Assembly (NCBI GenBank): GCA_902787975.1
Contig: CADAIP010000003.1
Location: 1-64,000 of the forward strand
Length of the DNA: 64,000 bases
Source of the DNA: Oscillospiraceae bacterium
GTDB lineage: Bacteria > Bacillota > Clostridia > Saccharofermentanales > Saccharofermentanaceae
Direction: 5' to 3'
The notes beneath the pieces were generated by a model that was not told where the DNA came from, searched no databases, and worked only from the letters and a program-made list of their open reading frames with translations. Each line of letters starts with the position of its first letter. Position 1 is the first letter of the stretch. The position numbers were made by a program, and so were the translations under genes. Positions 35,395 through 44,244 of this stretch are shown in pieces.

Positions 35395-35425
35395 AAAGGG
35401 CACCTCGGATGAGATGCCCTTTAAT
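35395..35425. terminator. Bidirectional terminator between the zinc-ribbon gene and mscL
   Basis: AAAGGGCACCTC pairs with GAGATGCCCTTT over GGAT (35395-35422). T and A runs on both sides suit both convergent genes. Confidence 0.8.
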
Positions 35426-35447
35426 CTTTAAGTTAAATAACCTGATG

Positions 35448-35897
35448 TTATTTTTTTGCTGTCTGTGCCTTGAGGGAGTCTCTGATCTCTGTGAGGAGCT
35501 TAACTTCTTCGGACGGCTCAGGTGCAGGTGCGGGTTCTTCTTTCTTGCCCTTCTTAAGTTTCTTGCCAATACCGCTCTTAAGGGTATTGATAGCCTTAAG
35601 CATAATGAAAAGGATGATAGCCATGATAAGGAAATTGATGATGGCTGTTATGAATGCACCATAGTTAAGTGAAAGGCTCTGGATCTCTTCAAGAGTGAGA
35701 CCTGTATAGTCAACCCAGGGAAGCCTGATAGATCCTGCAATCTCAGTTCCGCCGACAGAAGCGATCAAAGGATTAATGAAACTGTCTGTAAAAGAAGTAA
35801 CGATATCCTTGAATGCAGCACCGACGATAACACCGATAGCCATATCAACTACATTGCCCTTGAGTGCGAATTCCTTGAATTCTGAAATTAAACCCAT
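35448..35897 (-). CDS. mscL: Large-conductance mechanosensitive channel
   Basis: The 149-residue product has an N-terminal amphipathic helix (MGLISEFKEFALKGN), TM1 (VVDMAIGVIVGAAFKDIV), a periplasmic loop, TM2 (ALITAIINFLIMAIILFIML) and a C-terminal helix (VKLLTEIRDSLKAQ). The pentamer opens under membrane tension and releases solutes on osmotic downshock. AGGAGGG precedes the ATG on the minus strand. It is transcribed alone, isolated by terminators on both sides. Confidence 0.95.
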   Translation of the reverse strand: MGLISEFKEFALKGNVVDMAIGVIVGAAFKDIVTSFTDSFINPLIASVGGTEIAGSIRLPWVDYTGLTLEEIQSLSLNYGAFITAIINFLIMAIILFIMLKAINTLKSGIGKKLKKGKKEEPAPAPEPSEEVKLLTEIRDSLKAQTAKK

Positions 35898-35931
35898 AAT
35901 TTTTTCCCTCCTGATGGATTGTTTATTAAAA

Positions 35932-35960
35932 ACCCCGGGCCTGCTTTAACAGACCCGGGA
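35932..35960 (-). terminator. Intrinsic terminator of the small P-loop gene
   Basis: CCCGGG-CCTG pairs with CAGA-CCCGGG (35934-35959). On the minus strand it is followed by GTTTTTAAT, a proper U-tract. Confidence 0.8.
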
Positions 35961-35984
35961 AGTTTTACGGTATTAAATTGTAGA

Positions 35985-36392
35985 TCAGGCAAACTTTCTT
36001 GCTTCTTCAGGAAGGCTGTCGATCTCGCCACTGTAAAGGATAGTAGCTGTAACAGGTGTGTCCTTCAAGAATGCGTCAAGCTTCAAAAGGAATGCGCCGA
36101 GGCCTTCGGGATCGTAGTTGTTGGCAACTTTGCAGATCGCGTCAACATAGATATGTGTTAAGTCGTAATCTTTGGAGCAGATACCGCAGATGAAAGCGAG
36201 AACCTGGTCAAAACCTTCGATGGGGTATTCCTTCATATTTACAAGACGAACTGTGGGCTTGAGAAGCTGGTCTAATCTGTTACCGCGTTCGAGGCATACT
36301 ACGTTACTGTCTGTAGCTGCAACTGCGTTAATGTCATCGACGAGCTTTGCTGTCTTGCCCGTGCCCTTAGGTCCTGCAATAAGTTTAATCAT
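35985..36392 (-). CDS. Small P-loop protein of unknown function
   Basis: The 135-residue product begins MIKLIAGPKGTGKTAKLVDDI, a Walker A motif (GPKGTGKT, residues 7-14) at the extreme N-terminus. A YDLTHIYVDAICKVANN segment could be the Walker B strand, and a late TVTATILYSGE strand follows. It is about half the size of a usual P-loop ATPase domain and has no clear sensor or partner domain. AAAGGAG precedes the ATG. It is monocistronic and divergent from the rimP-nusA operon. Its function is unknown. Confidence 0.65.
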   Translation of the reverse strand: MIKLIAGPKGTGKTAKLVDDINAVAATDSNVVCLERGNRLDQLLKPTVRLVNMKEYPIEGFDQVLAFICGICSKDYDLTHIYVDAICKVANNYDPEGLGAFLLKLDAFLKDTPVTATILYSGEIDSLPEEARKFA

Positions 36393-36506
36393 AAAATGTC
36401 TCCTTTGGGGATCATATTTCCATTGGATATTTGGATATGTTTATTTTAGTATAATTGACACCTGAAATGAATATTAAAATGTAAAAAATCAGGAACATTT
36501 TTCGGT

Positions 36507-36535
36507 TTGCGTTATTTTTTCTAATATGGTAAAAT
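36507..36535 (+). promoter_or_regulatory. Candidate promoter of the rimP-nusA-infB operon
   Basis: TTGCGT (36507-36512) and TAAAAT (36530-36535) have a 17-bp spacer. The start near 36543 gives a leader of about 70 nt that contains the terminator at 36564-36593. Confidence 0.5.
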
Positions 36536-36563
36536 TACCGAGTTCATAAAAGAGTTTTTATCG

Positions 36564-36593
36564 AACGGACAGCGTTTTGCGTGTCCGTTTTTT
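36564..36593 (+). terminator. Leader terminator (attenuator) ahead of rimP-nusA
   Basis: AACGGACA (36564-36571) pairs with TGTCCGTT (36582-36589), followed by a T-tract to 36593. The ribosome binding site AAGGAG begins only 8 nt later. Promoter, hairpin and gene order fit a regulated leader; NusA autoregulation by termination is known for the related B. subtilis operon. Confidence 0.75.
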
Positions 36594-36613
36594 GTTGTAA
36601 AAGGAGAAATAAA

Positions 36614-37078
36614 TTGGCTAAAAGATCTAAGGTGGCACAGGAAGCGTTTGAACTCGCTGAACCTGTCGTAGCCGGACTCGGTTTTGACCTTGTTGACTGT
36701 TCTTATGTTAAAGAAGCCAGGGGAATGGTCCTGACGCTTTACATCGACAAAAAGGGCGGCATCGGAATCGATGACTGCGAGACTGTAAGCCGTGCGGTAG
36801 ATCCCGTCATCGATGCTTCAGCTTCAATCGACCCTGATTTCTTTGAAGTATCCTCTCCCGGACTTACAAGACCTCTGGAGACGGAAAAGGACTACAACAG
36901 ATACAGTGGAGAGAAAGCAGACGTTACTCTCTATAAGCCTTTGGAAGGCAAGAAGAACTTTACTGCGGTCATCAAAGGCGCAGAAGGTGATAAGGCAACA
37001 TTTGTGTTTGATAACGGAGAAGAGCTGACCCTCGCATTAGAGGAGATTGCTAAGGCCGTACGTCACATAGAATTTTAA
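36614..37078 (+). CDS. rimP: Ribosome maturation factor RimP
   Basis: The product is about 154 residues. The N-terminal domain has FELAEPVVAGLGFDLVDCSY and GMVLTLYIDKKGGIGIDDC, followed by the conserved EVSSPGLTRPL and a C-terminal Sm-like beta domain. It helps assemble the 30S subunit. TTG 36614 is the preferred start: AAGGAG (36601-36606) is 7 nt upstream. The longer frame from 36581 would run through the terminator hairpin. It is the first gene of the rimP-nusA-ylxR-ylxQ-infB-rbfA group. Confidence 0.92.
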   Translation: MAKRSKVAQEAFELAEPVVAGLGFDLVDCSYVKEARGMVLTLYIDKKGGIGIDDCETVSRAVDPVIDASASIDPDFFEVSSPGLTRPLETEKDYNRYSGEKADVTLYKPLEGKKNFTAVIKGAEGDKATFVFDNGEELTLALEEIAKAVRHIEF

Positions 37079-37095
37079 GCAGGAGGAAATATAAA

Positions 37096-38268
37096 ATGCC
37101 CAGAAAGAAGAATGAAGAGGAACCTAAGGATACAATAGTCAGTCTCGTTAAGCTCCTCGCAGAGGAAAGAGACATCGACGAGGAAGAAGTATTCCAGGCG
37201 ATCGAGAGCGGTCTTGTAGCTGCATACAGACGTGAGTTCGGCGGCAACAAGCAGGATATCAAGTCCGTAAGCGCCGAGATCGACAGAGAGTCAGGCGAGA
37301 TCTATGTATATAAGCTCGCTGAAGTTGTTGACGATGTAGTAGATGAGGCAAACGAGATTTCCATCGAAGCTGCTAAGGAGCTTGGTTATGAGGATGTTGA
37401 AGTCGGAGACGAGATCGAGATCGGTATCGACGTTGAAGACTTGGGACGCCTTGCTGCAAGTGCTGCAAAGAATGCCATCAACCAGAAGCTCAGAGATGCT
37501 GAGAGCATGAAGATCGAGAAGGAATTCTCCGGCAAGATCGGCGAGATCACTTCCGGCACCATCGTTCGTAAGGACGCTAGAAACGTATATGTAAATATCG
37601 GCCGTGCTGAAGCTATCGTTAAGCACGACGGCCAGATCAGAAACAACAGAAACGAGCATTACGATCAGGACAGGATCATGAAGTTCCTCGTAATGGGCGT
37701 TGAGGAAGCAAACGGCAGACCTTCAGTTGTTCTTTCAAGAACAGATGCAAGACTCGTAACAAAGCTTTTCGAGCTTGAAGTACCTGAGATCAAGGCAGGC
37801 GACGTTGTTATCAGATCAGTTGCAAGAGAAGCAGGTTCCAGAACAAAGATCGCTGTTTACTCAAAAGATCCCGATATCGATGCAAAGGGTTCCTGCGTTG
37901 GCCAGAGAGGCCAGAGAGTCCAGCAGATCATGAACGAGCTTGCTGAAGAGAAGATCGACATCGTTGACTGGAAGGAAGATCCTGCTCTCTTCATCAGTGA
38001 AGCTCTCCAGCCTGCAAAGGTTTCAAGAGTTGATACAGAGATCACAACAAACGAGAACGGAGAAGTCGAGAGATACGCTAAGGTTATCGTACCCGACCAG
38101 CAGTTCTCTCTTGCAATCGGTAAGAGCGGCCAGAACGTACGTCTCGCTGCAAGACTTACAGGTTTCAAGATCGATATCAAGAAAGAGTCTGACGAGAGCG
38201 TAGAAGCATCCAAGGCACTTATCGATGACTTCACTGTTGTTGATGATGAAGCCGGCAAAGAGGAATAA
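37096..38268 (+). CDS. nusA: Transcription termination/antitermination factor NusA
   Basis: The 390-residue product has the N-terminal RNA polymerase-binding domain (1-125) with EVFQAIESGLVAAYRREFG, an S1 domain (about 135-200), and KH1 and KH2 (about 205-345) with SVAREAGSRTKIAVYS and GQRGQRVQ. It lacks the acidic repeats of E. coli NusA, as is normal in Bacillota. It stimulates pausing and intrinsic termination. AGGAGG precedes ATG 37096. The leader terminator upstream of rimP is a candidate target for feedback by NusA itself. Confidence 0.95.
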   Translation: MPRKKNEEEPKDTIVSLVKLLAEERDIDEEEVFQAIESGLVAAYRREFGGNKQDIKSVSAEIDRESGEIYVYKLAEVVDDVVDEANEISIEAAKELGYEDVEVGDEIEIGIDVEDLGRLAASAAKNAINQKLRDAESMKIEKEFSGKIGEITSGTIVRKDARNVYVNIGRAEAIVKHDGQIRNNRNEHYDQDRIMKFLVMGVEEANGRPSVVLSRTDARLVTKLFELEVPEIKAGDVVIRSVAREAGSRTKIAVYSKDPDIDAKGSCVGQRGQRVQQIMNELAEEKIDIVDWKEDPALFISEALQPAKVSRVDTEITTNENGEVERYAKVIVPDQQFSLAIGKSGQNVRLAARLTGFKIDIKKESDESVEASKALIDDFTVVDDEAGKEE

Positions 38269-38288
38269 TCCTGCAGAGCGTTAATGTT

Positions 38289-38564
38289 ATGAAGAAAAAG
38301 CCGCAAAGAAGTTGTGTATCATGCAGAACCGTAAGAGATAAAAGTGATCTCCTGCGTATTGTCATGACTCCCGAAGGAGAGGTTATGTTCGATCCCACCG
38401 GAAAGCTTTCCGGGAGAGGAGCATATCTCTGTCCCAGGGAAGAATGCATAACTGCTGAGCTTAAGAAGGCAGCAAAGCTTTCCAAGGGACTTAAGAAGCC
38501 TTTGACAGATGAAGAGATAAAGGCCCTTGCAAAATCACTTTTGGAAAGAATCGAAGAGAACTGA
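38289..38564 (+). CDS. ylxR: YlxR-family RNA-binding protein (RnpM-like)
   Basis: This 91-residue basic protein has PQRSCVSCRTVRDKSDLLRIV and SGRGAYLCPREEC, the YlxR signature. It always sits between nusA and infB in Bacillota. The B. subtilis homologue was reported to bind RNA and the RNase P RNA. The start lies 20 nt after nusA with a weak ribosome binding site. Its TGA overlaps the ylxQ ATG by one base. Confidence 0.92.
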   Translation: MKKKPQRSCVSCRTVRDKSDLLRIVMTPEGEVMFDPTGKLSGRGAYLCPREECITAELKKAAKLSKGLKKPLTDEEIKALAKSLLERIEEN

Positions 38565-38896
38565 TGACTGAAAAGGAAAGAGCATTTGGAATGATAGGGC
38601 TTGCAGCCCGCGCCGGAAAAATCGTATCGGGAAGCGATGCGGTAAAAGGAGCGATCCGTTCGGGCAATGTCGAGCTGCTGATAATAACCCGTGACATTTC
38701 AAGGAACTCTCTCGATAAGATACTGAAGAACATGACAAGTGATAAAGAGATTGCCTGCTTCAGTTTTGCGACATCAGATGAATTAGGAGATGCATTAGGC
38801 AAGCCAAACAGAACAGTTGCGGCTATTACGGACAAAAGCTTTGCGGAAGGGATTTCCGCCATACTCGAGAATATCAACGAGGAGGAAGATACTTGA
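38564..38896 (+). CDS. ylxQ: L7Ae-family ribosomal protein YlxQ
   Basis: The 110-residue product has the L7Ae/L30e fold: [20 protein letters not shown], then [18 protein letters not shown] and [13 protein letters not shown]. Related proteins bind kink-turn RNA. It starts within the ylxR stop and its own stop overlaps the infB start, so translation is coupled along the operon. Confidence 0.9.
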   Translation: MTEKERAFGMIGLAARAGKIVSGSDAVKGAIRSGNVELLIITRDISRNSLDKILKNMTSDKEIACFSFATSDELGDALGKPNRTVAAITDKSFAEGISAILENINEEEDT

Positions 38897-41772
38897 TGAG
38901 TGAAGATAATGAGAACAAGAAGAGCGGCCTGACTGCCGGAGGCGTATCCGGCACCAAGAAGATGAGACTTGGCCGTGTACATAAGAAAAAGACTGAAGAT
39001 GCACCTGAAGCTCCTGCAGAAGAAGTAAAGGTTGAAGTTGCGGCACCTGCACCTGCTCCCGTAGAGGCAGCAGAAGAGAAGCCTGCAAAGAAGACTGCAG
39101 CAAAGAAGGCAGCAGCTTCTGAAGAGGCGGCTGAAGAAAAGCCCGCAAAGAAGACAACCAAAAAGGCTGCTTCCGAAGATAAGGCAGAAGAGAAGCCTGC
39201 AAAGAAGACTGCAGCAAAGAAGGCAGCAGCTTCTGAAGATACGGCTGAAGAAAAACCTGCAAAGAAGACAACCAAAAAGGCAGCTTCTGAAGATAAGGCA
39301 GAAGAAAAGCCTGCCAAGAAGACAACAAAGGCTGTTGCTCCCAAGGCTGAAAAGAAGGCTGAGGAACCTGAAAAGAAGGAACCTGAAGTAAAGCCCGAAG
39401 AAAAGCCTGAAGCAAAGGCTGAAGTTAAGGCTGAAGTCAAGGAAGAAGCTAAAGAAGAGAAGAAGCCTGAAGTTAAGGCTGAACCTGTAAAGGAAGAAAA
39501 GAAGCCTGAAGTTAAGCCTGAGCCTGCAAAGCCCAGACTTTCTTCTGCAGTTATCTCACTTCCTGACGTTCCCGCAAGAGGCGAGACGATCAGAAGTTCA
39601 ACTGTTATCACATATTCCGGAAGAGATAAGAAGAGCCCGATGAGAAGCGGCGGTTCCGGCGGATACCAGAACAACAGAGGCGGCGGATTCCAGAAGCAGG
39701 GCGGCGGCGCAGGCTTTGATAAGGATAAGGACGAAGACGGTTCACGTCCGCAGTTCAAGAGAGCACCCAAGCCGAGAGCAGAAGCTCCCATCGAAGACGC
39801 AAAGAAGAGCAGATCTTCTTATGCTGAGAAGAGTGCTTTCGACAAGAAGCATAACAATGCCGACAGAAGAGACGGCGAGAAGAACGCTAACATCGATAAG
39901 AGAAAGCAGTCCCGTACATCACAGTTCACAGGACGTGTTAACAGCGACGGTGATTACGACGATTTCTCATTCAGAAAGAAGAAAAAGAAGCAGGAAGCAC
40001 AGCAGGCTGTTGTTGAGCAGGTAATCACTGAGATCAAGATCCCTGCATTCATCACAGTTAAGGAATTTGCTGAAGGTATCGGCAAGAAGAGTTCCGACAT
40101 CATCATGGCTTTGATGAAGCTCGGCGTTATGGCTACTATCAACCAGGAACTCGATTTCGATACGGCATGCCTTGTTGCTGACAGCTTCGGAATCAATGCA
40201 GAACTTCTTGAGGAGAAGACAGAGGAAGATATCCTTTTCAACGATGAGGATAATCCGGAGAACCTCGAGACAAGACCTCCGGTCGTCGTTGTTATGGGTC
40301 ACGTTGACCATGGTAAGACATCACTCCTCGATAAGATCAGATCTTCCAACGTAACCGAAGGCGAAGCCGGCGGTATCACACAGAAGATCGGTGCTTACAC
40401 CGTAAGACTCAAGGGACGTCAGATCACATTCCTCGACACCCCTGGTCACGAAGCGTTCACCACGATGAGAGCAAGAGGTGCACAGTTCACCGATATCGCT
40501 ATCCTCGTTGTAGCTGCAGACGACGGTGTAATGCCTCAGACGATCGAAGCTATCAACCACGCCAAGGCTGCTAATACAGAGATCATCGTTGCGATCAACA
40601 AGATCGATAAGCCGGGTGCAAATCCTGACAGAGTTAAGCAGGAACTTACACAGTATGGTCTCATTTGTGAAGAGTGGGGCGGCCAGACGATCATGGTACC
40701 TATTTCCGCTAAGCAGGGTACAGGTATTGATGACCTTCTCGAGAATGTTCTCCTTACAGCTGATGTCATGGAACTCAAGGCAGATCCCAAGGGTCAGGCT
40801 AAGGGTGCCGTTATCGAGGCTAAGCTCGATAAGAACAGAGGTGCTGTTGCATCAGTTCTCATCCAGCGCGGTACTTTGAGACAGGGCGATACTGTTGTAT
40901 GCGGACCTATCCTCGGTAACGTAAGAGCTATGTACGATGATAAGGGTACTCCTATCAAGAAGGCTGGTCCTTCTATCCCTGTTGAGATCTTAGGTCTTCC
41001 TGAGGTTCCTCAGGCAGGTGAGATCCTCTTTGCAGTAGACGATGATAAGACAGCAAGACAGCTCGTTGAAAAGCGTAAGATCAAGCAGAGAGAAGAGCAG
41101 CTCCACAGATCATCCAAGATGAGCCTCGATACACTTGCAGCCCAGATGGCAGCAGGCGACGTTAAGGACCTTAACATCATCATCAAGGCTGATGTCCAGG
41201 GTTCTGTCGAAGCCGTTCAGCAGTCTTTGGAGAAGCTCACAAACGAAGAAGTTAAGATCAATGTCATCCACGGCGCAGTCGGTGCGATCAACGAGTCCGA
41301 TATCGTTCTTGCTGACGTATCCAACGCTATCATCATCGGCTTCAACGTAAGACCTTCACAGATGATCATTGATAAGGCTAAGGAAACAGGCGTAGACATC
41401 AGACTCTACAGCGTTATCTATAACGCTATCGAAGATGTCGAGAACGCTATGAAGGGTATGCTCGCACCTAAGATCGAGGAAGTTGTCTGGGGTCATGCAG
41501 AAGTCAGACAGCTCTTCAAGGTCAGCGGCATTGGTACTATCGGCGGATGCTATGTTACTGATGGTAAGATCCTTAGATCTTCCAACGTCAGAGTCATCAG
41601 AGACGACGTCGTTGTTTATACAGGTGTTCTCGGTTCATTGCAGCACGAGAAGGATTCTGTAAAAGAAGTAGTATCCGGACACGAGTGCGGTCTTACAGTC
41701 GAGAAGTATAACGACATTAAGATCGGCGACGTTATCGAGGCATTCGGCAACGTCGAAGTTAAGAGGGACTGA
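38896..41772 (+). CDS. infB: Translation initiation factor IF-2
   Basis: The product is about 958 residues. A very long disordered N-terminus comes first: Lys/Ala/Glu/Pro-rich to about 215, then Gly- and Lys-rich to about 370. The IF2-N domain ([20 protein letters not shown]) and the G domain, with [17 protein letters not shown] and NKID, follow. Domains II-IV end the protein. It places initiator tRNA on the 30S and promotes subunit joining. ATG 38896 is preferred over TTG 38893, and GGAGG lies at 38881-38885. The N-terminal repeats are described separately. Confidence 0.95.
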   Translation: MSEDNENKKSGLTAGGVSGTKKMRLGRVHKKKTEDAPEAPAEEVKVEVAAPAPAPVEAAEEKPAKKTAAKKAAASEEAAEEKPAKKTTKKAASEDKAEEKPAKKTAAKKAAASEDTAEEKPAKKTTKKAASEDKAEEKPAKKTTKAVAPKAEKKAEEPEKKEPEVKPEEKPEAKAEVKAEVKEEAKEEKKPEVKAEPVKEEKKPEVKPEPAKPRLSSAVISLPDVPARGETIRSSTVITYSGRDKKSPMRSGGSGGYQNNRGGGFQKQGGGAGFDKDKDEDGSRPQFKRAPKPRAEAPIEDAKKSRSSYAEKSAFDKKHNNADRRDGEKNANIDKRKQSRTSQFTGRVNSDGDYDDFSFRKKKKKQEAQQAVVEQVITEIKIPAFITVKEFAEGIGKKSSDIIMALMKLGVMATINQELDFDTACLVADSFGINAELLEEKTEEDILFNDEDNPENLETRPPVVVVMGHVDHGKTSLLDKIRSSNVTEGEAGGITQKIGAYTVRLKGRQITFLDTPGHEAFTTMRARGAQFTDIAILVVAADDGVMPQTIEAINHAKAANTEIIVAINKIDKPGANPDRVKQELTQYGLICEEWGGQTIMVPISAKQGTGIDDLLENVLLTADVMELKADPKGQAKGAVIEAKLDKNRGAVASVLIQRGTLRQGDTVVCGPILGNVRAMYDDKGTPIKKAGPSIPVEILGLPEVPQAGEILFAVDDDKTARQLVEKRKIKQREEQLHRSSKMSLDTLAAQMAAGDVKDLNIIIKADVQGSVEAVQQSLEKLTNEEVKINVIHGAVGAINESDIVLADVSNAIIIGFNVRPSQMIIDKAKETGVDIRLYSVIYNAIEDVENAMKGMLAPKIEEVVWGHAEVRQLFKVSGIGTIGGCYVTDGKILRSSNVRVIRDDVVVYTGVLGSLQHEKDSVKEVVSGHECGLTVEKYNDIKIGDVIEAFGNVEVKRD
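39070..39333 (+). repeat. Coding repeats in the infB N-terminal region
   Basis: At least five copies of a unit translating as AEEKPAKKT, alternately followed by AAKKAAASE and TKKAASEDK, fill this stretch. DNA identity between copies is high enough to allow recombination or assembly slippage. Confidence 0.8.
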
Positions 41773-41773
41773 T

Positions 41774-42187
41774 ATGAAAAACAGAAGACCTGAGATAGTC
41801 GGAGATGAGATCCAGAAGATCATCTCGACAATAATCTCGACAAAGTTAAAGGATCCCAGAGTTCCTTTGCTGACGTCTGTTACGTCTGTCAAGATGAGCC
41901 GCGACTTATCTCATGCGACAGTGTTCATCTCCGTATACGGCGATGAGAAAACACAAAAAGAAGCTATGGAAGCCATAGAGCATGCAAAAGGTTTTATCCG
42001 CTACGAGACCGTACAGGAGATAAACTTAAGAGTCGCTCCCGAGCTCAGCTTCAAACTTGATAACACTCTTAACAATGCCCTCAGGATGGAGGCTTTGATC
42101 GATAAGACGATCAAGGAAGACGAAGCAAGACGTCTTGCACGAGAAGAGAAAAACGGAACTAAGGAAGAAGGTGGCGAAGAAGCGTAA
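41774..42187 (+). CDS. rbfA: Ribosome-binding factor A
   Basis: The 137-residue product has a KH-like fold: RRPEIVGDEIQKIISTII, LKDPRVPLLTSVTSVKMS, HATVFISVYGDEKTQKEAM and FIRYETVQEINLRVAPEL. It assists late maturation of 16S rRNA. ATG 41774 lies 1 nt after the infB stop. The last codons and the stop lie inside a terminator hairpin (42171-42202). Confidence 0.93.
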   Translation: MKNRRPEIVGDEIQKIISTIISTKLKDPRVPLLTSVTSVKMSRDLSHATVFISVYGDEKTQKEAMEAIEHAKGFIRYETVQEINLRVAPELSFKLDNTLNNALRMEALIDKTIKEDEARRLAREEKNGTKEEGGEEA

Positions 42188-42210
42188 CTGCTTCTTTGCC
42201 ACTCCTTTTT
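42171..42210 (+). terminator. Terminator hairpin that spans the rbfA stop codon
   Basis: GTGGCGAAGAAGC (42171-42183) pairs with GCTTCTTTGCCAC (42190-42202), 13 bp with one G-U over GTAACT, followed by TCCTTTTT. The stop codon lies in the loop, so translating ribosomes would melt it. Confidence 0.75.
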
Positions 42211-42238
42211 ACCAGGAAGATTAGAACGGAGATTCGTA

Positions 42239-43306
42239 ATGAGAGAACGCTATAAAGAAGGCAGCGCAAGAAGCGCGAAAAACATCTTAAGCGTTATTGA
42301 AAAAGCCAAACAGAATGACGAGGTAATACTGGTCTTTCTTCACAGGAGCGTTGACGGAGACTGTGTAGGATCGGCATCGGGAATCTGCTCCATGATCAGA
42401 AGTTTTGGAGTTTCTGCTTATGTTGCCATTCCTGAAGCTTTGCCTGAGAACATGAAGTTCTTAGGGATCGAAGATCTGTTTTTCCGTCCCGACGGTAATA
42501 CGCATCTTGCAGAAGAATTCACAACATCAGGAACTCTTGCAGGCAAGAAGATCGGTGCTGTAATCGCGACTGATATTTCCGAATCTTCAAGAATGGGAAT
42601 ATGCGGTGAGATATTTGATTCAGTTGAAGCTAAGATCGTCATCGACCACCATGCTTCGGTAACTTTAAGATCCGATAATCTCTGGATCGATCCCGATGCT
42701 TCATCTGCAAGTGAGATGGTCTTCTATGTAGCAGAGCAGATCTCTGCCATTACCGGAAAGGAAATGAAGGACATTATTACTTCCAATGCTGCTAAGGCAG
42801 TACTTGCCGGAATCGTTACGGATACCGGAAGATTCACATTTAAAAATACGCGTCCCGAGACGCTTGAAACCGCAGGGCTTCTCATTGAACTCGGCGGAGA
42901 TATCTCAGAAGTCTGCTATAACCTTTTCGACAGAAAGACTAAGCAGAAATTCCGTTTGTCCGCAAAGGCAAGATCGGAAGTTCAATTCTATTATGATGAT
43001 AAATTCGCAATGACTGTGGTTCCTTATTCACAGTTCGTTGAATATAATGCCGGACCAGATGGTGTTGATGATGTTGTATCCGCAATGCGTGACATTGACG
43101 GCGTTGAACTTGCCATTGTCTTGAGAGAACTTGAAAGCGGCGAGATCAGAGGCAACATCAGATCACAGGATTATTTTGACTGTTCCAAATTTGCCGAGAT
43201 CTACGGCGGAGGCGGTCATTTGAGAGCTGCAGGTTTTACTGCAAAGAATATTGAAATTTACAAGCTTGCCGAAGAAATCGTGAGCAAGGTTCAGGACGCT
43301 TTATGA
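42239..43306 (+). CDS. nrnA: DHH/DHHA1 phosphoesterase (NrnA-like nanoRNase / pAp phosphatase)
   Basis: The 355-residue product has the DHH domain with HRSVDGDCVGSA (near 35-46), ATDISE and the DHH motif VIDHHAS. A DHHA1 domain follows, ending GGGGHLRAAGFT. Family members degrade 2-5 nt RNAs and dephosphorylate pAp. ACGGAG precedes ATG 42239. It follows rbfA after a terminator and overlaps truB by 4 bp, the usual Bacillota order. Confidence 0.9.
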   Translation: MRERYKEGSARSAKNILSVIEKAKQNDEVILVFLHRSVDGDCVGSASGICSMIRSFGVSAYVAIPEALPENMKFLGIEDLFFRPDGNTHLAEEFTTSGTLAGKKIGAVIATDISESSRMGICGEIFDSVEAKIVIDHHASVTLRSDNLWIDPDASSASEMVFYVAEQISAITGKEMKDIITSNAAKAVLAGIVTDTGRFTFKNTRPETLETAGLLIELGGDISEVCYNLFDRKTKQKFRLSAKARSEVQFYYDDKFAMTVVPYSQFVEYNAGPDGVDDVVSAMRDIDGVELAIVLRELESGEIRGNIRSQDYFDCSKFAEIYGGGGHLRAAGFTAKNIEIYKLAEEIVSKVQDAL

Positions 43307-44244
43307 TTCAGGACGGATTCATCCTTGTAGATAAGCCTGAAGGATGGACTTCATTTAAGACCGACCGTTTCGTCGGCGGTCTTCTCGGCACCAGAAAAGT
43401 CGGACACCTTGGAACGCTCGATCCGTTTGCGACGGGTCTTCTTCCTGTGTTTGTCGGCAAGGGCTTAAAGTTCTTAAGATTCTGCGAAGGCTTTGACAAA
43501 GGTTATTCCTGCAGATGCATTTTCGGTGCGAGAACAGATTCAATGGACAAGACGGGAGAATTCATTTCCGAGAACTATCCGACTGAATCTGATCTTGATG
43601 AACTCTCCCGTACTGATTACAAAACGGTACGTGATGCATTCTTAAAAGTCAAGGCCATAAAAGAGCAGCTTCCGCCTGCGTATTCAGCGAAAAAGATAGA
43701 CGGCAAAAAGGCTTATGAACTTGCAAGAAAAGGCGAGCTGCCTGATCTGAAGCCTGCGCCCGTAACGATCTATTCGCTTGATATAACAAACATAGAAGTG
43801 CCGGAAAAAGGACTTGCAGTTGATTTCGACTGTCTGTGCTCAAAGGGAACATACATAAGAACGATCTGCTCTGACTTGGGTGACATCACAGGTTACGGAG
43901 CTTATGCAGAATCTTTGAGAAGGACCATTAACGGTCAGTTCAGCGTAAAGGATGCATTTACTCCCGATGAACTTCAGAAGATGGCCGAAGCAGGTGATTT
44001 CTCATTTGTGCGAGATGCTTCTGAGACGATTACTTTCCTGCCTGAGATAAAGCTTGATGCAAAGCAGACTAAGGACATCAAGTTTGGCAGAAAAATCGCT
44101 TTCCCTTTTGATGTGAAGACCGAAGGTGAAGAACGAATCTACTACAGGGCAACATCTGAAGATAAACTTATCGCCGTTGTTTTCCCTGCAGTCGAAAAAG
44201 GTGAATTGGTAATGAGAATAGAGAGGCTTTACGCTCATGATTAA
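43303..44244 (+). CDS. truB: tRNA pseudouridine(55) synthase
   Basis: The 313-residue product starts DGFILVDKPEGWTSF, then has the catalytic HLGTLDPFATGLLPV (Asp near residue 45), YSAKKIDGKKAYELARKG and CSKGTYIRTICSDLG. It makes pseudouridine 55 in the T loop of tRNAs. Its ATG overlaps the nrnA stop by 4 bp, and the end overlaps ribF by 8 bp. Confidence 0.94.
   Translation: MIQDGFILVDKPEGWTSFKTDRFVGGLLGTRKVGHLGTLDPFATGLLPVFVGKGLKFLRFCEGFDKGYSCRCIFGARTDSMDKTGEFISENYPTESDLDELSRTDYKTVRDAFLKVKAIKEQLPPAYSAKKIDGKKAYELARKGELPDLKPAPVTIYSLDITNIEVPEKGLAVDFDCLCSKGTYIRTICSDLGDITGYGAYAESLRRTINGQFSVKDAFTPDELQKMAEAGDFSFVRDASETITFLPEIKLDAKQTKDIKFGRKIAFPFDVKTEGEERIYYRATSEDKLIAVVFPAVEKGELVMRIERLYAHD

Noticed and set aside
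36581..36613. Earlier rimP start at 36581
   Set aside because: It lies in the terminator hairpin and adds residues not seen in RimP. TTG 36614 has a proper AAGGAG.
38874..39791. Long minus-strand open frame of 305 codons
   Set aside because: It is a Ser/Phe/Ala-rich mirror of the low-complexity infB N-terminus, with no ribosome binding site or family match.
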